Virus record (IMG/VR): IMGVR_UViG_3300043469_000230
Location: 1-25,166 of that record
DNA: 25,166 bases
Source of the DNA: a virus
Strand: one strand, 5' to 3'
Shown piece after piece: positions 1 to 8,456 of the stretch; position 1 is the first letter of the stretch; every line of letters starts with the position of its first letter. The notes below the pieces were generated by a model that was given only the letters and a program-made list of their open reading frames with translations, did no database searches and was not told the origin of the DNA. The translations under genes and the position numbers were made by a program.

Positions 1-10
1 ATAACAGAAT

Positions 11-51
11 AAAATTAAAAAGAGGGCAGAGCCGAAGCCCTGCCCCCTCTT
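11..51 (-). terminator. Rho-independent terminator after the capsid gene
   Basis: On the minus strand, 17 nt past the capsid stop codon, the arms AAGAGGG and CCCTCTT enclose a second stem CAGGGC/GCTCTG closed by a TTCG tetraloop. A two-base bulge separates the two stems. The hairpin is followed by TTTTTAATTTTA. A stable stem, a UUCG loop and a U-rich tail make a classic intrinsic terminator. It should end the head-gene transcript. Confidence 0.88.
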
Positions 52-67
52 AAAGGGTAGTTACAGA

Positions 68-1216
68 CTATGAGTCTGCTCCTGCGTCAGCGAATGCAAT
101 TGCATCCTCTTCCTCCCACTGAAGACCGAAGCGGACGAATACGGTGTATTCAATTGTGTCCTTCTTTGGCTTGTATTCACGGTTTACAGTGATGTCTCTC
201 TGGAAACCCCAAATACGGTTCTGAGGGAATGTAAGGTCAACGTAACCTGCTGGGTAGTAAGGAACTTCCTGAACGTCAATTCCTAGAACACGAGTGGTGC
301 GAGCACCACCGAATGTCTGACCAGCACCGTCTAGGTATGCCTGACGGTTTGCAGGGGTACCTGCTGGAGTACCAGCAAATGCCTCGGCAATAGCGTCTGC
401 TAGGGTACCGTTGTGCTTGATAATACCCTGGAATGCGTCAGTACCAGCGTAGAACTTAAGGTTGTTCTTAAGTGCACGATACTTACGTGGCATAGCCAAG
501 ATAATGTTCTGCATTACATCTGGAGTCCAAGCGTTGTCTGAGACAGTCACTACTGACTCGTGGGCATCGCCATTCTCCTTAGCCTTGTTGATAAAGCCTT
601 CCATGATACCGAGGAATGCACCATCGCCACTGTCGCCAGTACCGTTGATTGCTAGGTCCTCAATGTCATTTGCGAACGCATTTGTCATAAGACGTACTAG
701 GTGATCCTCTAGAGCACCACCTTCAATACCGTCTTCAAGTGCTTCTGATGAAACTTCCCAATCAAGACGAATCTTCTTGGTGGTAAGTTCTACCTTTGTA
801 AACGATGCACCTGCGTTGGTGTAGTTACCTACAGCCTGTGCAGCAGCACGGATTACACGCTCTCCCACGTTAACCTTTTCAAGTTCCATGGTGTTTGCTC
901 TCATGGTCACACGGCGACCATCCTTGGCGAGAACTGTGGCATCCCACACGTAGTCAATAAAACGACGTGCTTGCTCTGGGCGAAGGATACCGCTACCTGC
1001 CTCACCAGAAGGGTTTACTGCGTTTGGACCAGTTGTTAGTCCTGCAAGTGCTACTGGAATGTTTCCAACAGCACCCTGTGTTGCGTAGTTACCTGGTACG
1101 TTTGAACCATCTTCCGAACCTGATGCAAATGCACCCTGTCCTTGGTAAAGACCTGGAGTTGTTCCTCCTAGTTCACCAGACGCACCTGGTTGATTTTTAA
1201 TAATTTCTTCCGACAT
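68..1216 (-). CDS. Major capsid protein, HK97 fold
   Basis: The protein has 382 residues and would form the icosahedral shell. Residues 1-70 are Gly/Ala/Asn-rich and of low complexity. From about residue 75 the sequence reads like an HK97-type capsid protein: 'ILRPEQARRFIDYVWDATVLAKDGRRVTM', a central helix region 'LVRLMTNAFANDIEDLAINGTGD', and a C-terminal 'FPQNRIWGFQRDITVNREYKPKKDTIEYTVFVRFGLQWEEEDAIAF'. The length is normal for a capsid protein without an N-terminal delta scaffold domain, which fits a separate scaffold encoded upstream. The frame is open 30 codons further upstream, but the ATG at 1216 has a perfect AGGAGGTGA ribosome site 5-6 nt before it and lies outside the upstream gene. 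It follows portal and protease, the standard order. Confidence 0.9.
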   Translation of the reverse strand: MSEEIIKNQPGASGELGGTTPGLYQGQGAFASGSEDGSNVPGNYATQGAVGNIPVALAGLTTGPNAVNPSGEAGSGILRPEQARRFIDYVWDATVLAKDGRRVTMRANTMELEKVNVGERVIRAAAQAVGNYTNAGASFTKVELTTKKIRLDWEVSSEALEDGIEGGALEDHLVRLMTNAFANDIEDLAINGTGDSGDGAFLGIMEGFINKAKENGDAHESVVTVSDNAWTPDVMQNIILAMPRKYRALKNNLKFYAGTDAFQGIIKHNGTLADAIAEAFAGTPAGTPANRQAYLDGAGQTFGGARTTRVLGIDVQEVPYYPAGYVDLTFPQNRIWGFQRDITVNREYKPKKDTIEYTVFVRFGLQWEEEDAIAFADAGADS

Positions 1217-1250
1217 ATTGTTCACCTCCTGAGTGATTTTGTATTTGTTT

Positions 1251-1823
1251 TTATCTAAATAGATCGGCAGTTTTGAGGAAACGTCCGCCCCATAGGGATT
1301 TCTCAACCTGTTCTGGTTGATTTTCCTGTACGATCTCGCCTAGATCGCCAGACTTGCGGAAAGCAGTGTCAGCCTCAACAGCATCCACTCTCTTTCCAAA
1401 CTCGTCAAACACGCCCTTTGTTGCAGTTACCTCATTTTTTACTGCAGCAATTGACTTGTGTAGTTCTGCGATTTGCTCGGCTTGTGCCTGAACAACCGCA
1501 GTTAGATCGCTAAAGGCTTTTGTGACGGTGTCCTTGATGTCTGCAACTGCAGTCTCAAGAGCCTCGTCTGACTTAGCAACAGGCTCTACAACTTCGTCTG
1601 TTGATTCCTGCTCTTCACTGGCATCGGCTAGATTTAGAGCCTCTTCCATTGGAACAACGGTAGTAGTGGTTTCAGCCTTTTCTACCTCTTCAACAGCATC
1701 TTCAGTTACTTCTTCGCCTGCGTCTGCCTCTGGAGCGACCTGTGATTCTTCAACTGTAGTCTCTTCAGCAACAACCTCTTCGGCTGGTGCATCAAGAACT
1801 ACTTCATTTGTTGTGTCAGTCAT
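1251..1823 (-). CDS. Putative scaffold protein nested in the protease gene
   Basis: This is an in-frame internal start, at codon 254 of the 443-codon protease gene. The ATG at 1823 is preceded by AAGGAGGT (1831-1838) with a 7-nt spacer, a far better ribosome site than the one before the full-length gene. The 190-residue product starts MTDTTNEVV. It has an acidic Glu/Ala/Val/Thr-rich half (to about residue 95), then a predicted coiled coil ('KDTVTKAFSDLTAVVQAQAEQIAELHKSIAAVKNEV'), then a basic tail ending 'GGRFLKTADLFR'. Acidic-helical plus coiled coil is typical of capsid scaffolds. Lambda C/Nu3 has the same arrangement: protease with nested scaffold sharing the C terminus. The ribosome site and frame are seen directly; the scaffold role is inferred. 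Confidence 0.7.
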   Translation of the reverse strand: MTDTTNEVVLDAPAEEVVAEETTVEESQVAPEADAGEEVTEDAVEEVEKAETTTTVVPMEEALNLADASEEQESTDEVVEPVAKSDEALETAVADIKDTVTKAFSDLTAVVQAQAEQIAELHKSIAAVKNEVTATKGVFDEFGKRVDAVEADTAFRKSGDLGEIVQENQPEQVEKSLWGGRFLKTADLFR

Positions 1824-2582
1824 AGGACTTACCTCCTTGTTAATCTTAGATGCACTAATGCCTTTAGCACTATCAACTAAGAACTTTATCATATCTGTTT
1901 TTTCGTTATCGTTCTTTTCAACGAAACCTATGTTTTGCATTGGTGCTCCAGTGGTTGGGCTTACCTCTGCTTCATTTTCAGAAATCTTTACAACGCCAGA
2001 CTCTGGGTCCCAGAACACGTTTTCGATTTCAGTGTTTACAGAGTCTCCCTTAATGGTGTCTACGCCATCTACCTTTTGAACAGATAGAATATTGGCGAAT
2101 TGGTTTGCTGGAGTGTCTACTAGAGATAGTTCCATTAGGTCGTACTCTTTAATAATTCTAATTTGCTTGTCAACGTTTGAGTCGTATGCATCTTCATACT
2201 TGTTCATTCTACCGCCGATTGAGAAGCCAGAAAGGGTGCCATCCAAGACCTTTTCCCAAGTGTCCTGAGCACCCTTTGAAACATATGCTGATACGTAAAC
2301 GCCTGAATAGAACTTCTTTGACTCAGGATCGAAATACTTATCTTCTTTGAACGATACCATCTTGCCAACTGCTAGAGGTTGGTGCATTTCACGGATGTTG
2401 CCACGGAACTTGGAGAAGGCTTTCATAGAAGCCTCTGCAGTAACAATGTCAGACTGTCGGTCAACATTGTCAAGCGTAGCAAAGCCAGAAACGATTCTTC
2501 GTTCCTTATCTACTTTGCTGAACGGCATTGAAAGGCGAACATTTTCGCCCTCAGTATCCCAGTGTGCTTTTGCAATAGTCAT
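1251..2582 (-). CDS. Prohead protease with C-terminal scaffold region
   Basis: This 443-residue protein should mature the procapsid by cleaving the scaffold and itself. Residues 10-170 match the HK97 prohead protease family (peptidase U35): 'SGFATLDNVDRQSDIV', His67 in 'IREMHQPLAVGK', Ser121 in 'LSGFSIGGRM', then 'ELSLVDTPANQFA'. His67 and Ser121 are the probable catalytic pair; I cannot assign the third residue securely. Residues 170-253 are a linker, and 254-443 are the acidic and coiled-coil scaffold region that also appears to be made separately. The total is much longer than a bare protease (about 200 residues), consistent with a protease-scaffold fusion. It lies between portal and capsid. 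The ATG at 2582 has no good ribosome site but sits 9 nt after a TATAAT, so it may be translated from a nearly leaderless mRNA. Confidence 0.87.
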   Translation of the reverse strand: MTIAKAHWDTEGENVRLSMPFSKVDKERRIVSGFATLDNVDRQSDIVTAEASMKAFSKFRGNIREMHQPLAVGKMVSFKEDKYFDPESKKFYSGVYVSAYVSKGAQDTWEKVLDGTLSGFSIGGRMNKYEDAYDSNVDKQIRIIKEYDLMELSLVDTPANQFANILSVQKVDGVDTIKGDSVNTEIENVFWDPESGVVKISENEAEVSPTTGAPMQNIGFVEKNDNEKTDMIKFLVDSAKGISASKINKEVSPMTDTTNEVVLDAPAEEVVAEETTVEESQVAPEADAGEEVTEDAVEEVEKAETTTTVVPMEEALNLADASEEQESTDEVVEPVAKSDEALETAVADIKDTVTKAFSDLTAVVQAQAEQIAELHKSIAAVKNEVTATKGVFDEFGKRVDAVEADTAFRKSGDLGEIVQENQPEQVEKSLWGGRFLKTADLFR

Positions 2583-2591
2583 AGTATCTTA

Positions 2592-2632
2592 ATTATAGAG
2601 CCCTTTTTAAACTTTATTACTAAATTATAACA
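2592..2632 (-). promoter_or_regulatory. Two -10 boxes before the protease gene
   Basis: On the minus strand the 52-nt gap between portal and protease holds two TATAAT boxes. One is at 2624-2629 with an upstream TG (TGTTATAAT). The other is at 2592-2597, only 9 nt before the ATG. No TTGACA-like -35 is visible for either. The nearer one would give a transcript with at most a few untranslated bases. Confidence 0.5.
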
Positions 2633-2634
2633 CA

Positions 2635-4281
2635 TTATTGAACAGAGCGTCCCTCACCCTTTGGATTACGTCCAGCAACTGTTGCTGTGTTATCCGAAGA
2701 GTTTGAACTTCTCTCTGCATCTCTTTGACGAGTCTGTTGGGTGTTTGCTGTAGCGTCTGCTGACTGACGAGCGTTCAGTTCAAGAAAGTCGTCTGCCTCT
2801 TCCATCTGTGGAAGACCCAATGTCTCACGTGCTTCATTTCTAGTCATAACCTGATTACGAACATAACGCTCAATAATCTGTGACTGTGCAATTTCATCTG
2901 TAAGGGTAAGTTCATTAAACTTAAGTTCAACAATGTCTGTCTTCTCAGTAATGATCTTATTGATAACCTTTTCTAGGTTTCTTTGTGCTGGTCTTGCTAC
3001 CTGCTCTTTAAACGTGCGGTCCTGTGCTAGGGCAGCAGCGATGGCAGCAGAGTCTCCTCCACCAATCTTGGATAGTGGGACTTGGTGTGCAACAAGAATA
3101 TCGTCTCTATTACGAATACGGTATTCGTTGAACGATGCTTCTTGTGTACCGCTTTCAACAGCCTCCATCTTAAACTCAACCTTGTTGGTGTCTGAGTCTC
3201 CTGGAAGTGGAATGTACAGGGTTCTGTGGTTAGACCCCTTGAGGCTTGTCTGTAGGAAGCGGAACATCTTGTCCTCTGCCTCTTCGGAAAGTTTTGCACC
3301 CTTTAGGGTTACAATGTATCTTGGCACACCCTTGTTGGTGAAGTAATCAATGTTGTACTGTGACGCTAGTGCGTCTCCCTGAAGTGCACCAACTGCAGAC
3401 AGGATGTCTGGTACACCATAGAAAGAGTTCAGTGGTGAGTACTGCTTGATATGAATAATCTCGTTTGGACGTGGATCGTTAGTAATTGGGTTTACGTTCT
3501 TAGCACCAAAATTACGGAAGTATACTACTTTGTTTCCAATGATCTGAATGTATCCGTCACGTAGACGACGCACACGCATGGTTGTAGCAGGAATGTGACC
3601 CACATAACCAATTTCACCAGTAACAGTTCTACCAATTTCAAGGTATCCGTTGCCAGTTGATTCGTAGTCTGTCCACAACTTCATCAGTGTTGATGTCATA
3701 GACTCTTCGTTATTCAAAGACTCAAACCATTCGCTAACTTCTACCTTGGCTCTCTCAACACGCTTACGTGCTTTATCAATTGCACTAGCGTTGTCAGATG
3801 ACTCAAGAGCCATTAGAACTCTCTTTGTAGCCTGAAGTTCATATCCCAAACCAACGATGTTTTCTACCTTTGCGTCAATAGCAGCGTGGTTAGCAAATGA
3901 GGTGTCGTAATAGTTTGCAAGTTCGTATAGGTTCCACGGCGGTGTGATGACATCAAATAGACCATATCCATTTCTGTACACTTTGCCAGGGTTAATCTCT
4001 TTTGAGTATGCCCCATTCACACCAGAGTTAATTGCTAGAGCACTGTCCTGATATTGTAGTGATGTTACGTCTACGTTATTGTACTGTAGGGTTGACTCCA
4101 CAACAGGATCATTGTTTAGTTTTTCAAGCCTGTCTGTTCTACGCTTAAAGTTCTTTTCAATTCCAGAGAATGCCTTTAGTTCGTCCCATGACTTGTTGAA
4201 TGGGTCTTGTGCCTTAAACTTGTCCAGGTCTTGCTGGAGTTCGTCAATGCCCAGGTCTCTTACGTAATATTCTTCTGACAT
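2635..4281 (-). CDS. Portal protein, PBSX/HK97 type
   Basis: This 548-residue protein should form the dodecameric ring at the capsid vertex through which DNA passes and to which the tail attaches. Family signs are 'TPPWNLYELANYYDTSFANHAAIDAKVENIVGLGYEL' near the N terminus, 'NEIIHIKQYSPLNSFYGVPDILSAVGALQGDALASQYNIDYFTNKGVPRYIVTL' in the middle, and 'RNRDDILVAHQVPLSKIG' followed by 'AALAQDRTFKEQVARPAQRNLEKVINKI', typical of PBSX-type portals. The C-terminal 50 residues are polar and probably disordered. The open frame extends 14 codons upstream, but the ATG at 4281 follows the upstream TAA after one base (TAAGATG) and has GGAGATG 9 nt before it, indicating coupled translation. Protease and capsid genes follow. 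Confidence 0.9.
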   Translation of the reverse strand: MSEEYYVRDLGIDELQQDLDKFKAQDPFNKSWDELKAFSGIEKNFKRRTDRLEKLNNDPVVESTLQYNNVDVTSLQYQDSALAINSGVNGAYSKEINPGKVYRNGYGLFDVITPPWNLYELANYYDTSFANHAAIDAKVENIVGLGYELQATKRVLMALESSDNASAIDKARKRVERAKVEVSEWFESLNNEESMTSTLMKLWTDYESTGNGYLEIGRTVTGEIGYVGHIPATTMRVRRLRDGYIQIIGNKVVYFRNFGAKNVNPITNDPRPNEIIHIKQYSPLNSFYGVPDILSAVGALQGDALASQYNIDYFTNKGVPRYIVTLKGAKLSEEAEDKMFRFLQTSLKGSNHRTLYIPLPGDSDTNKVEFKMEAVESGTQEASFNEYRIRNRDDILVAHQVPLSKIGGGDSAAIAAALAQDRTFKEQVARPAQRNLEKVINKIITEKTDIVELKFNELTLTDEIAQSQIIERYVRNQVMTRNEARETLGLPQMEEADDFLELNARQSADATANTQQTRQRDAERSSNSSDNTATVAGRNPKGEGRSVQ

Positions 4282-4282
4282 C

Positions 4283-4660
4283 TTATTCATCTCCATAAAG
4301 TTCAAGTGTCTTCTTGGCAGCAATCACAGCACCAAGGTCGTTCATAGATGGGATTAGTCCCTGGCTCATTCTATCTACCTGCTCTGAGTGCTCCTCGTCG
4401 GAGATCTTCTTCATGTTTGGATAGAATACGGCACGACCTTCTGGTTGCCCCCAATACTTTGCAGCATCTGCAAGTTCTTTGATCTTAGACTTGTCGTCTT
4501 TCATGCCCTCAATTGATAAAACATTTTTATCAGCATCCATGAATGGCTTTCCGTTTGGTTTCATCCATACGTATGTTCCAAATAGAGAAAACTCTTCCTT
4601 AACTACCTGGATTCTTGGCTTTTGAACTTTACTTAGAAGTTGGTTGTCGAATGAATTCAT
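4283..4660 (-). CDS. Small protein upstream of portal, unknown function
   Basis: This is a 125-residue soluble protein that I do not recognise. It has a basic, polar N-terminal third ('LLSKVQKPRIQVVKEEFSLFGTYVWMKPNGKPF'), a charged helical middle and an acidic C terminus. There is no membrane segment or cysteine motif. An in-frame GTG lies two codons upstream, but the ATG at 4660 is 7 nt downstream of a TGGTATACT extended -10 box, so the mRNA could start exactly at this ATG without a leader; there is no ribosome site. Its stop codon is 1 nt from the portal start, so it is translated with the portal gene and probably serves head assembly or DNA packaging. That role is inferred from position only. 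Confidence 0.75.
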   Translation of the reverse strand: MNSFDNQLLSKVQKPRIQVVKEEFSLFGTYVWMKPNGKPFMDADKNVLSIEGMKDDKSKIKELADAAKYWGQPEGRAVFYPNMKKISDEEHSEQVDRMSQGLIPSMNDLGAVIAAKKTLELYGDE

Positions 4661-4667
4661 AACCACT

Positions 4668-4676
4668 AGTATACCA
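4668..4676 (-). promoter_or_regulatory. Extended -10 promoter of the head-gene operon
   Basis: TGGTATACT on the minus strand, 7 nt before the ATG at 4660 and directly behind the stop of the large tail gene. No -35 is visible. A start site at the usual 6-7 nt would make a leaderless mRNA for the small gene, portal and onwards. Confidence 0.6.
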
Positions 4677-4678
4677 TA

Positions 4679-7600
4679 TTATGACGGTTTCTTGGTAAAT
4701 GAGACCGAAGATAAACGTCTATATGTTCTAAACCTATAACTAGATAACGCAATTCCCTGGTTATCTTCAAAGATAATCTTGTTAGTTCCCACATACGCCT
4801 TAAAGATTTCTGGCAAACTGATGCCAAGAGAACTACTCTGACCGATCACAAGAACGTTGTTCCATGAGTATGTTCCAATAGTTTGACCAGTACCCCTCCA
4901 GAAGTTCCATGCAAGTTCTTGATTTGTCAGGGTTTCTCTGACTCTGTCCCAGACCCTAAAAGTTGTAAAAATCTTTTCCTGAAGACCAGTTGACTGATAA
5001 TACGACAAGTGGTTTACCATGATGGGACCATTAATCCTGAATGCACCAGAATAACTATCTAGATTGAGTTTCGCTGCGAAAGAGATTCCTAGCATTGACC
5101 ATTCTTTTGTTGAGATGGTTGGACTCTTGACAAGTTTTCCGTTTATGTAGAATGCGATGCCGTTCTCTTCTTCACCAGTTTTTGCATTAATTGCATATAT
5201 TTTTGCTCTCTTTCCATTTGGGTGAGTGGCAACTAGGTAAAACTTGATGTAGGTATCCTTGGACTGAATCTCAAAGATGGGGGTAGAAGCATATGGGAAA
5301 AAATCTCCGTTAAACCTTAATAATATTTGAAGGGCTGCCACATCAAACTTTGTTGACAACTTTGAGTTTAGCGGTACAGTCAACCCTCTGTTCTTTCGTG
5401 GCTCGTAATCTCCAACCAACTCAATGCCAGATGTTCTACTTAGGAAAAGATATGGGGTGCTTCTCTTATAAATCTTAAATGGATTGTTCTCTTTGTAATT
5501 GAAGTAGATACCGCTTTTTGTATATGGATAGAGGGGGATGCCAAACTTGGTGCCAATGGGAGTTGGCGTTTTTGAATCTAAAGCCTGAGATGTAAGTTCT
5601 ATGTTGTGGATAGCGACTGGCTTGCTTCTCACTCCGTCTACAACCATATCTACGTGAACTACAATTGCTAGGTCAGAGAACTTTATTGATTTTGGTGGGT
5701 ATATAACTGTTCCGTCAATGACTTCGTACTTTGTGTTAACCCACTCGTCCCCTGCTTTGATAAGGTTGTTACTACTGACGTTTTCAGTATTTGTATAATT
5801 CTCGATTGGAGTGTTCGCTCCTCCGCTAACATACTGAAATGTTATGTAGGTTTTTGCTGAGTAAAGTTCTGTGTCATAGGAGTACTGTGTTTGCGTCCTG
5901 TTCTTTAAATCTGCATAAGATGCGTATCCACTAAACAGTTCATTGTCTAGTTCTGCATATGAATATTGAACTGGTGAACCATACTCAGCCTGAAGTTCTC
6001 CATAGGTCCAGGCACCTGTATCAGACTTTTGCTCAAAGAATTTTCCTGGGGATGGGTATCCAATATTAAACTGAATAAAGTCCAGATCATAGTAGTTGCC
6101 AGTTTCAGCGTCTCTAACATACTTTGCAAAGTGAGACAATGGCACATAATCTTCCCATGTTGAATGGGTTGATATGTCAAGAATGAAGTTGCCAAAGAAC
6201 TGCTTTGGGGTAAGTCTGTAGGTTGCTACGTGAGCGTAGAATTTATCCGACATCAATGCGTATGGGTCTCCTCCATCAAGGACCTCAGCCCAATATTCTG
6301 GATCATTTCCAAAATAGGTATATCCAGCATCATAGACTACGCTCTGAAAAGAATCTTTGTCCATGGCAATTCCATCTTGAGTGAACATGAACCCAACTGG
6401 GCTAACATTTCTCCTTGTTGACATTGAGAAGTTATAGAGGTTTCCAAGATATGTGTTTTCAAATGTATTGTCTCCACAAATAAATATTTCAAAGTTGTTT
6501 CTATTTGCAAAGAACTGGATTAGGTCTCCTCCATAGTATGAAGAGACTGTGTCTAGATTAAATCCAGCAACAAACATTTCTCCAGCAATGTTGATAGGGA
6601 GAGTCTTTATGGTTGTGTCGGTTGCACCGTTGTAGTATTTGTATAGAACGTTATTGCCGTTTGCAACAATACTAAAATAATTGCCAGAACTCTTGTCTCT
6701 GATCTTAATAAGAATTTGATCTGAAGAATAGTAGTCTACAGTTTTAAAAATGCCATAAACTGCCTTTAGTTGATCTGACATAAAAGATATGCTATCTAGA
6801 TACAAGTATCCATCGACAGAGTTCCAGTTTGACCCTGGCTGCATCGTGATGTATGTTTCAGCCTCGTAATTGTTTAAAGACTGATCGCTTAACCATGAGG
6901 CACTAGATCCTGAAGATAGTACAACTTCTGGTAGTGGATGGTTTGGTGCAGAAATCTTGTTGCCTGTAAAATTAATGTTGTCTGAAATTCCAGATGACCA
7001 GGGGCTGTTCTTGGGAAATACAAAATTGGCTGCATAATTTGCGGTAGAGTAATCTATGGCTACTGTCTTGCCATCATACGCTGCGTTTAGGTTTTCTGGA
7101 TATTCTACGTTTTGACCATATATCCATTTTCTTTTTGCTAGATTTTTATCTACCTCATACGGATAGATTCCAACACAATCTAGGTCAACTGAAACATCAT
7201 TGGCACAGTAAAAACCAATCCAGTCTTGGTCTTTGCCTACCTCGCTGTTTTTGTTTGGGAAGTATGTGTTGTTTACGTCAAACTCAATGGTTATAATTTC
7301 TTCTGTGTTTACAACCAAAGATACCCTGCCTGGAAAATACTTGAGGTGAACAAGCATTGGCTTTGACCATTCTGGAACAACTCCCGACTTAACGTTTTCT
7401 GATATCTTTAGGTAGAATCTTTCGTGATCAACATAGACACCATCATCTGAACCAACTGGTCCAAAGATTCTATGAGCCTCTGTGGAGATTGAATCAATTC
7501 GCATCCATGCCTCAAGGGTATACGTTGAGTGCTTACCTACGGCGTTTAGAAGACCTTTTGCAGGTACAACTAGCGATGGGAGGGTGTTGTTTTGAATTAG

Positions 7601-8422
7601 TTTTGTAACACTGGCTGCACCGAAGACTAGTGGCATACCTGTATTTTGAGCAAAAATTTTGTTTTCTGTGGCAAGGTAATAGCCGTCCAGATCTTGTAGA
7701 CCATATGCTTTTGCAACAACAGCCTTATCTGCTCCATCAACTGCAATGTTTTCTGGAAAGTCTACAATAGAGCCAGTGCCATCTTCTTTATACTGCAGTC
7801 CTAGAGATTCAGACTGGAACTCCTCTGACCACTGACCAAGGCTTAGACCATTGATGTAAAACACATACTCAGTGTTTGGGTCTTCGCTATCATAGTATTC
7901 GATATCAATAAAGATATTCATGTCGCTTGTGAGGTTTGGTATATCAAATGTTTCAGCAATGTAAATCCAGTTTTTGTATACGGATGTTTCAAACTTCTTA
8001 GATACCCGAACTAGTTGCTGGGTAATTTCTTCGGTATACGTAAATCCAATTGTAATGCCATTAATGTATTCGGTATCTGAATAAAAGTATGAGCCAATTG
8101 ACATTGTGGCTAGATCTGCATCCATGTTTTCAAAGTTAACAACCACTGGACTTGTTAGCCTGGCTTTGCCTGTGAGTGCACTTGCAGATGGCTTTGTGGC
8201 TATAATCTTGTATAGCCCACCGCCAAGATATTGACCAAGATTTGATGGGTCTAGGGTAATGGCAATGTCGTCGCCATCGTCTGGGACCGTCCAGCCTGCT
8301 GACAGATCTCTTGTAGAGTCATTAAGGTACGATACGTAATCTAACTGATCATCAAGTGCCCACATTGCTAGTGGGTGATCGCTATAGGCTTTTTCAGCAT
8401 AAATGTTAGACGGACTGGGCAT
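4679..8422 (-). CDS. Large tail/fibre protein with lectin-like domains
   Basis: At 1247 residues this is the largest gene in the window. It opens 'YAEKAYSDHPLAMWALDDQLDYVSYLND', an opening I associate with minor tail proteins of actinophages. At least three beta-rich segments look like concanavalin/LamG-type sugar-binding domains. The first is about residues 295-410 ('HSTYTLEAWMRIDSIS...RFYLKISENV...LVHLKYFPGRVSLVVN'). The second is about 510-665 ('YEAETYITMQPGSNW...YLGNLYNFSM'). The third is about 1005-1175 ('LQILLRFNGDFFP...GIAFYINGKLV...FRVWDRVRETLTNQELAWNFWRG'). No coiled coil or transmembrane segment is seen. It is probably an exposed tail or baseplate component that contacts host surface glycans. 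The start at 8422 has TAGGAGAA at a good distance. The role is inferred from domain type and neighbours; exact domain limits are approximate. Confidence 0.8.
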   Translation of the reverse strand: MPSPSNIYAEKAYSDHPLAMWALDDQLDYVSYLNDSTRDLSAGWTVPDDGDDIAITLDPSNLGQYLGGGLYKIIATKPSASALTGKARLTSPVVVNFENMDADLATMSIGSYFYSDTEYINGITIGFTYTEEITQQLVRVSKKFETSVYKNWIYIAETFDIPNLTSDMNIFIDIEYYDSEDPNTEYVFYINGLSLGQWSEEFQSESLGLQYKEDGTGSIVDFPENIAVDGADKAVVAKAYGLQDLDGYYLATENKIFAQNTGMPLVFGAASVTKLIQNNTLPSLVVPAKGLLNAVGKHSTYTLEAWMRIDSISTEAHRIFGPVGSDDGVYVDHERFYLKISENVKSGVVPEWSKPMLVHLKYFPGRVSLVVNTEEIITIEFDVNNTYFPNKNSEVGKDQDWIGFYCANDVSVDLDCVGIYPYEVDKNLAKRKWIYGQNVEYPENLNAAYDGKTVAIDYSTANYAANFVFPKNSPWSSGISDNINFTGNKISAPNHPLPEVVLSSGSSASWLSDQSLNNYEAETYITMQPGSNWNSVDGYLYLDSISFMSDQLKAVYGIFKTVDYYSSDQILIKIRDKSSGNYFSIVANGNNVLYKYYNGATDTTIKTLPINIAGEMFVAGFNLDTVSSYYGGDLIQFFANRNNFEIFICGDNTFENTYLGNLYNFSMSTRRNVSPVGFMFTQDGIAMDKDSFQSVVYDAGYTYFGNDPEYWAEVLDGGDPYALMSDKFYAHVATYRLTPKQFFGNFILDISTHSTWEDYVPLSHFAKYVRDAETGNYYDLDFIQFNIGYPSPGKFFEQKSDTGAWTYGELQAEYGSPVQYSYAELDNELFSGYASYADLKNRTQTQYSYDTELYSAKTYITFQYVSGGANTPIENYTNTENVSSNNLIKAGDEWVNTKYEVIDGTVIYPPKSIKFSDLAIVVHVDMVVDGVRSKPVAIHNIELTSQALDSKTPTPIGTKFGIPLYPYTKSGIYFNYKENNPFKIYKRSTPYLFLSRTSGIELVGDYEPRKNRGLTVPLNSKLSTKFDVAALQILLRFNGDFFPYASTPIFEIQSKDTYIKFYLVATHPNGKRAKIYAINAKTGEEENGIAFYINGKLVKSPTISTKEWSMLGISFAAKLNLDSYSGAFRINGPIMVNHLSYYQSTGLQEKIFTTFRVWDRVRETLTNQELAWNFWRGTGQTIGTYSWNNVLVIGQSSSLGISLPEIFKAYVGTNKIIFEDNQGIALSSYRFRTYRRLSSVSFTKKPS

Positions 8423-8437
8423 GTTTTCTCCTAGTCC

Positions 8438-8446
8438 ATTTTATCA
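8438..8446 (-). promoter_or_regulatory. Extended -10 promoter of the large tail gene
   Basis: TGATAAAAT on the minus strand, 15 nt before the ATG at 8422, followed by the ribosome site TAGGAGAA. It matches the TGn-TAnnnT pattern seen before most virion genes here; no -35 box is visible. Confidence 0.5.
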
Positions 8447-8456
8447 TAATTAAGTT

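Noticed and set aside
1522-2079. 185-codon plus-strand frame opposite the protease/scaffold gene
   Set aside because: Ser/Thr/Ala-rich mirror image of the acidic scaffold region; the minus-strand gene has recognisable domains and this one has none.
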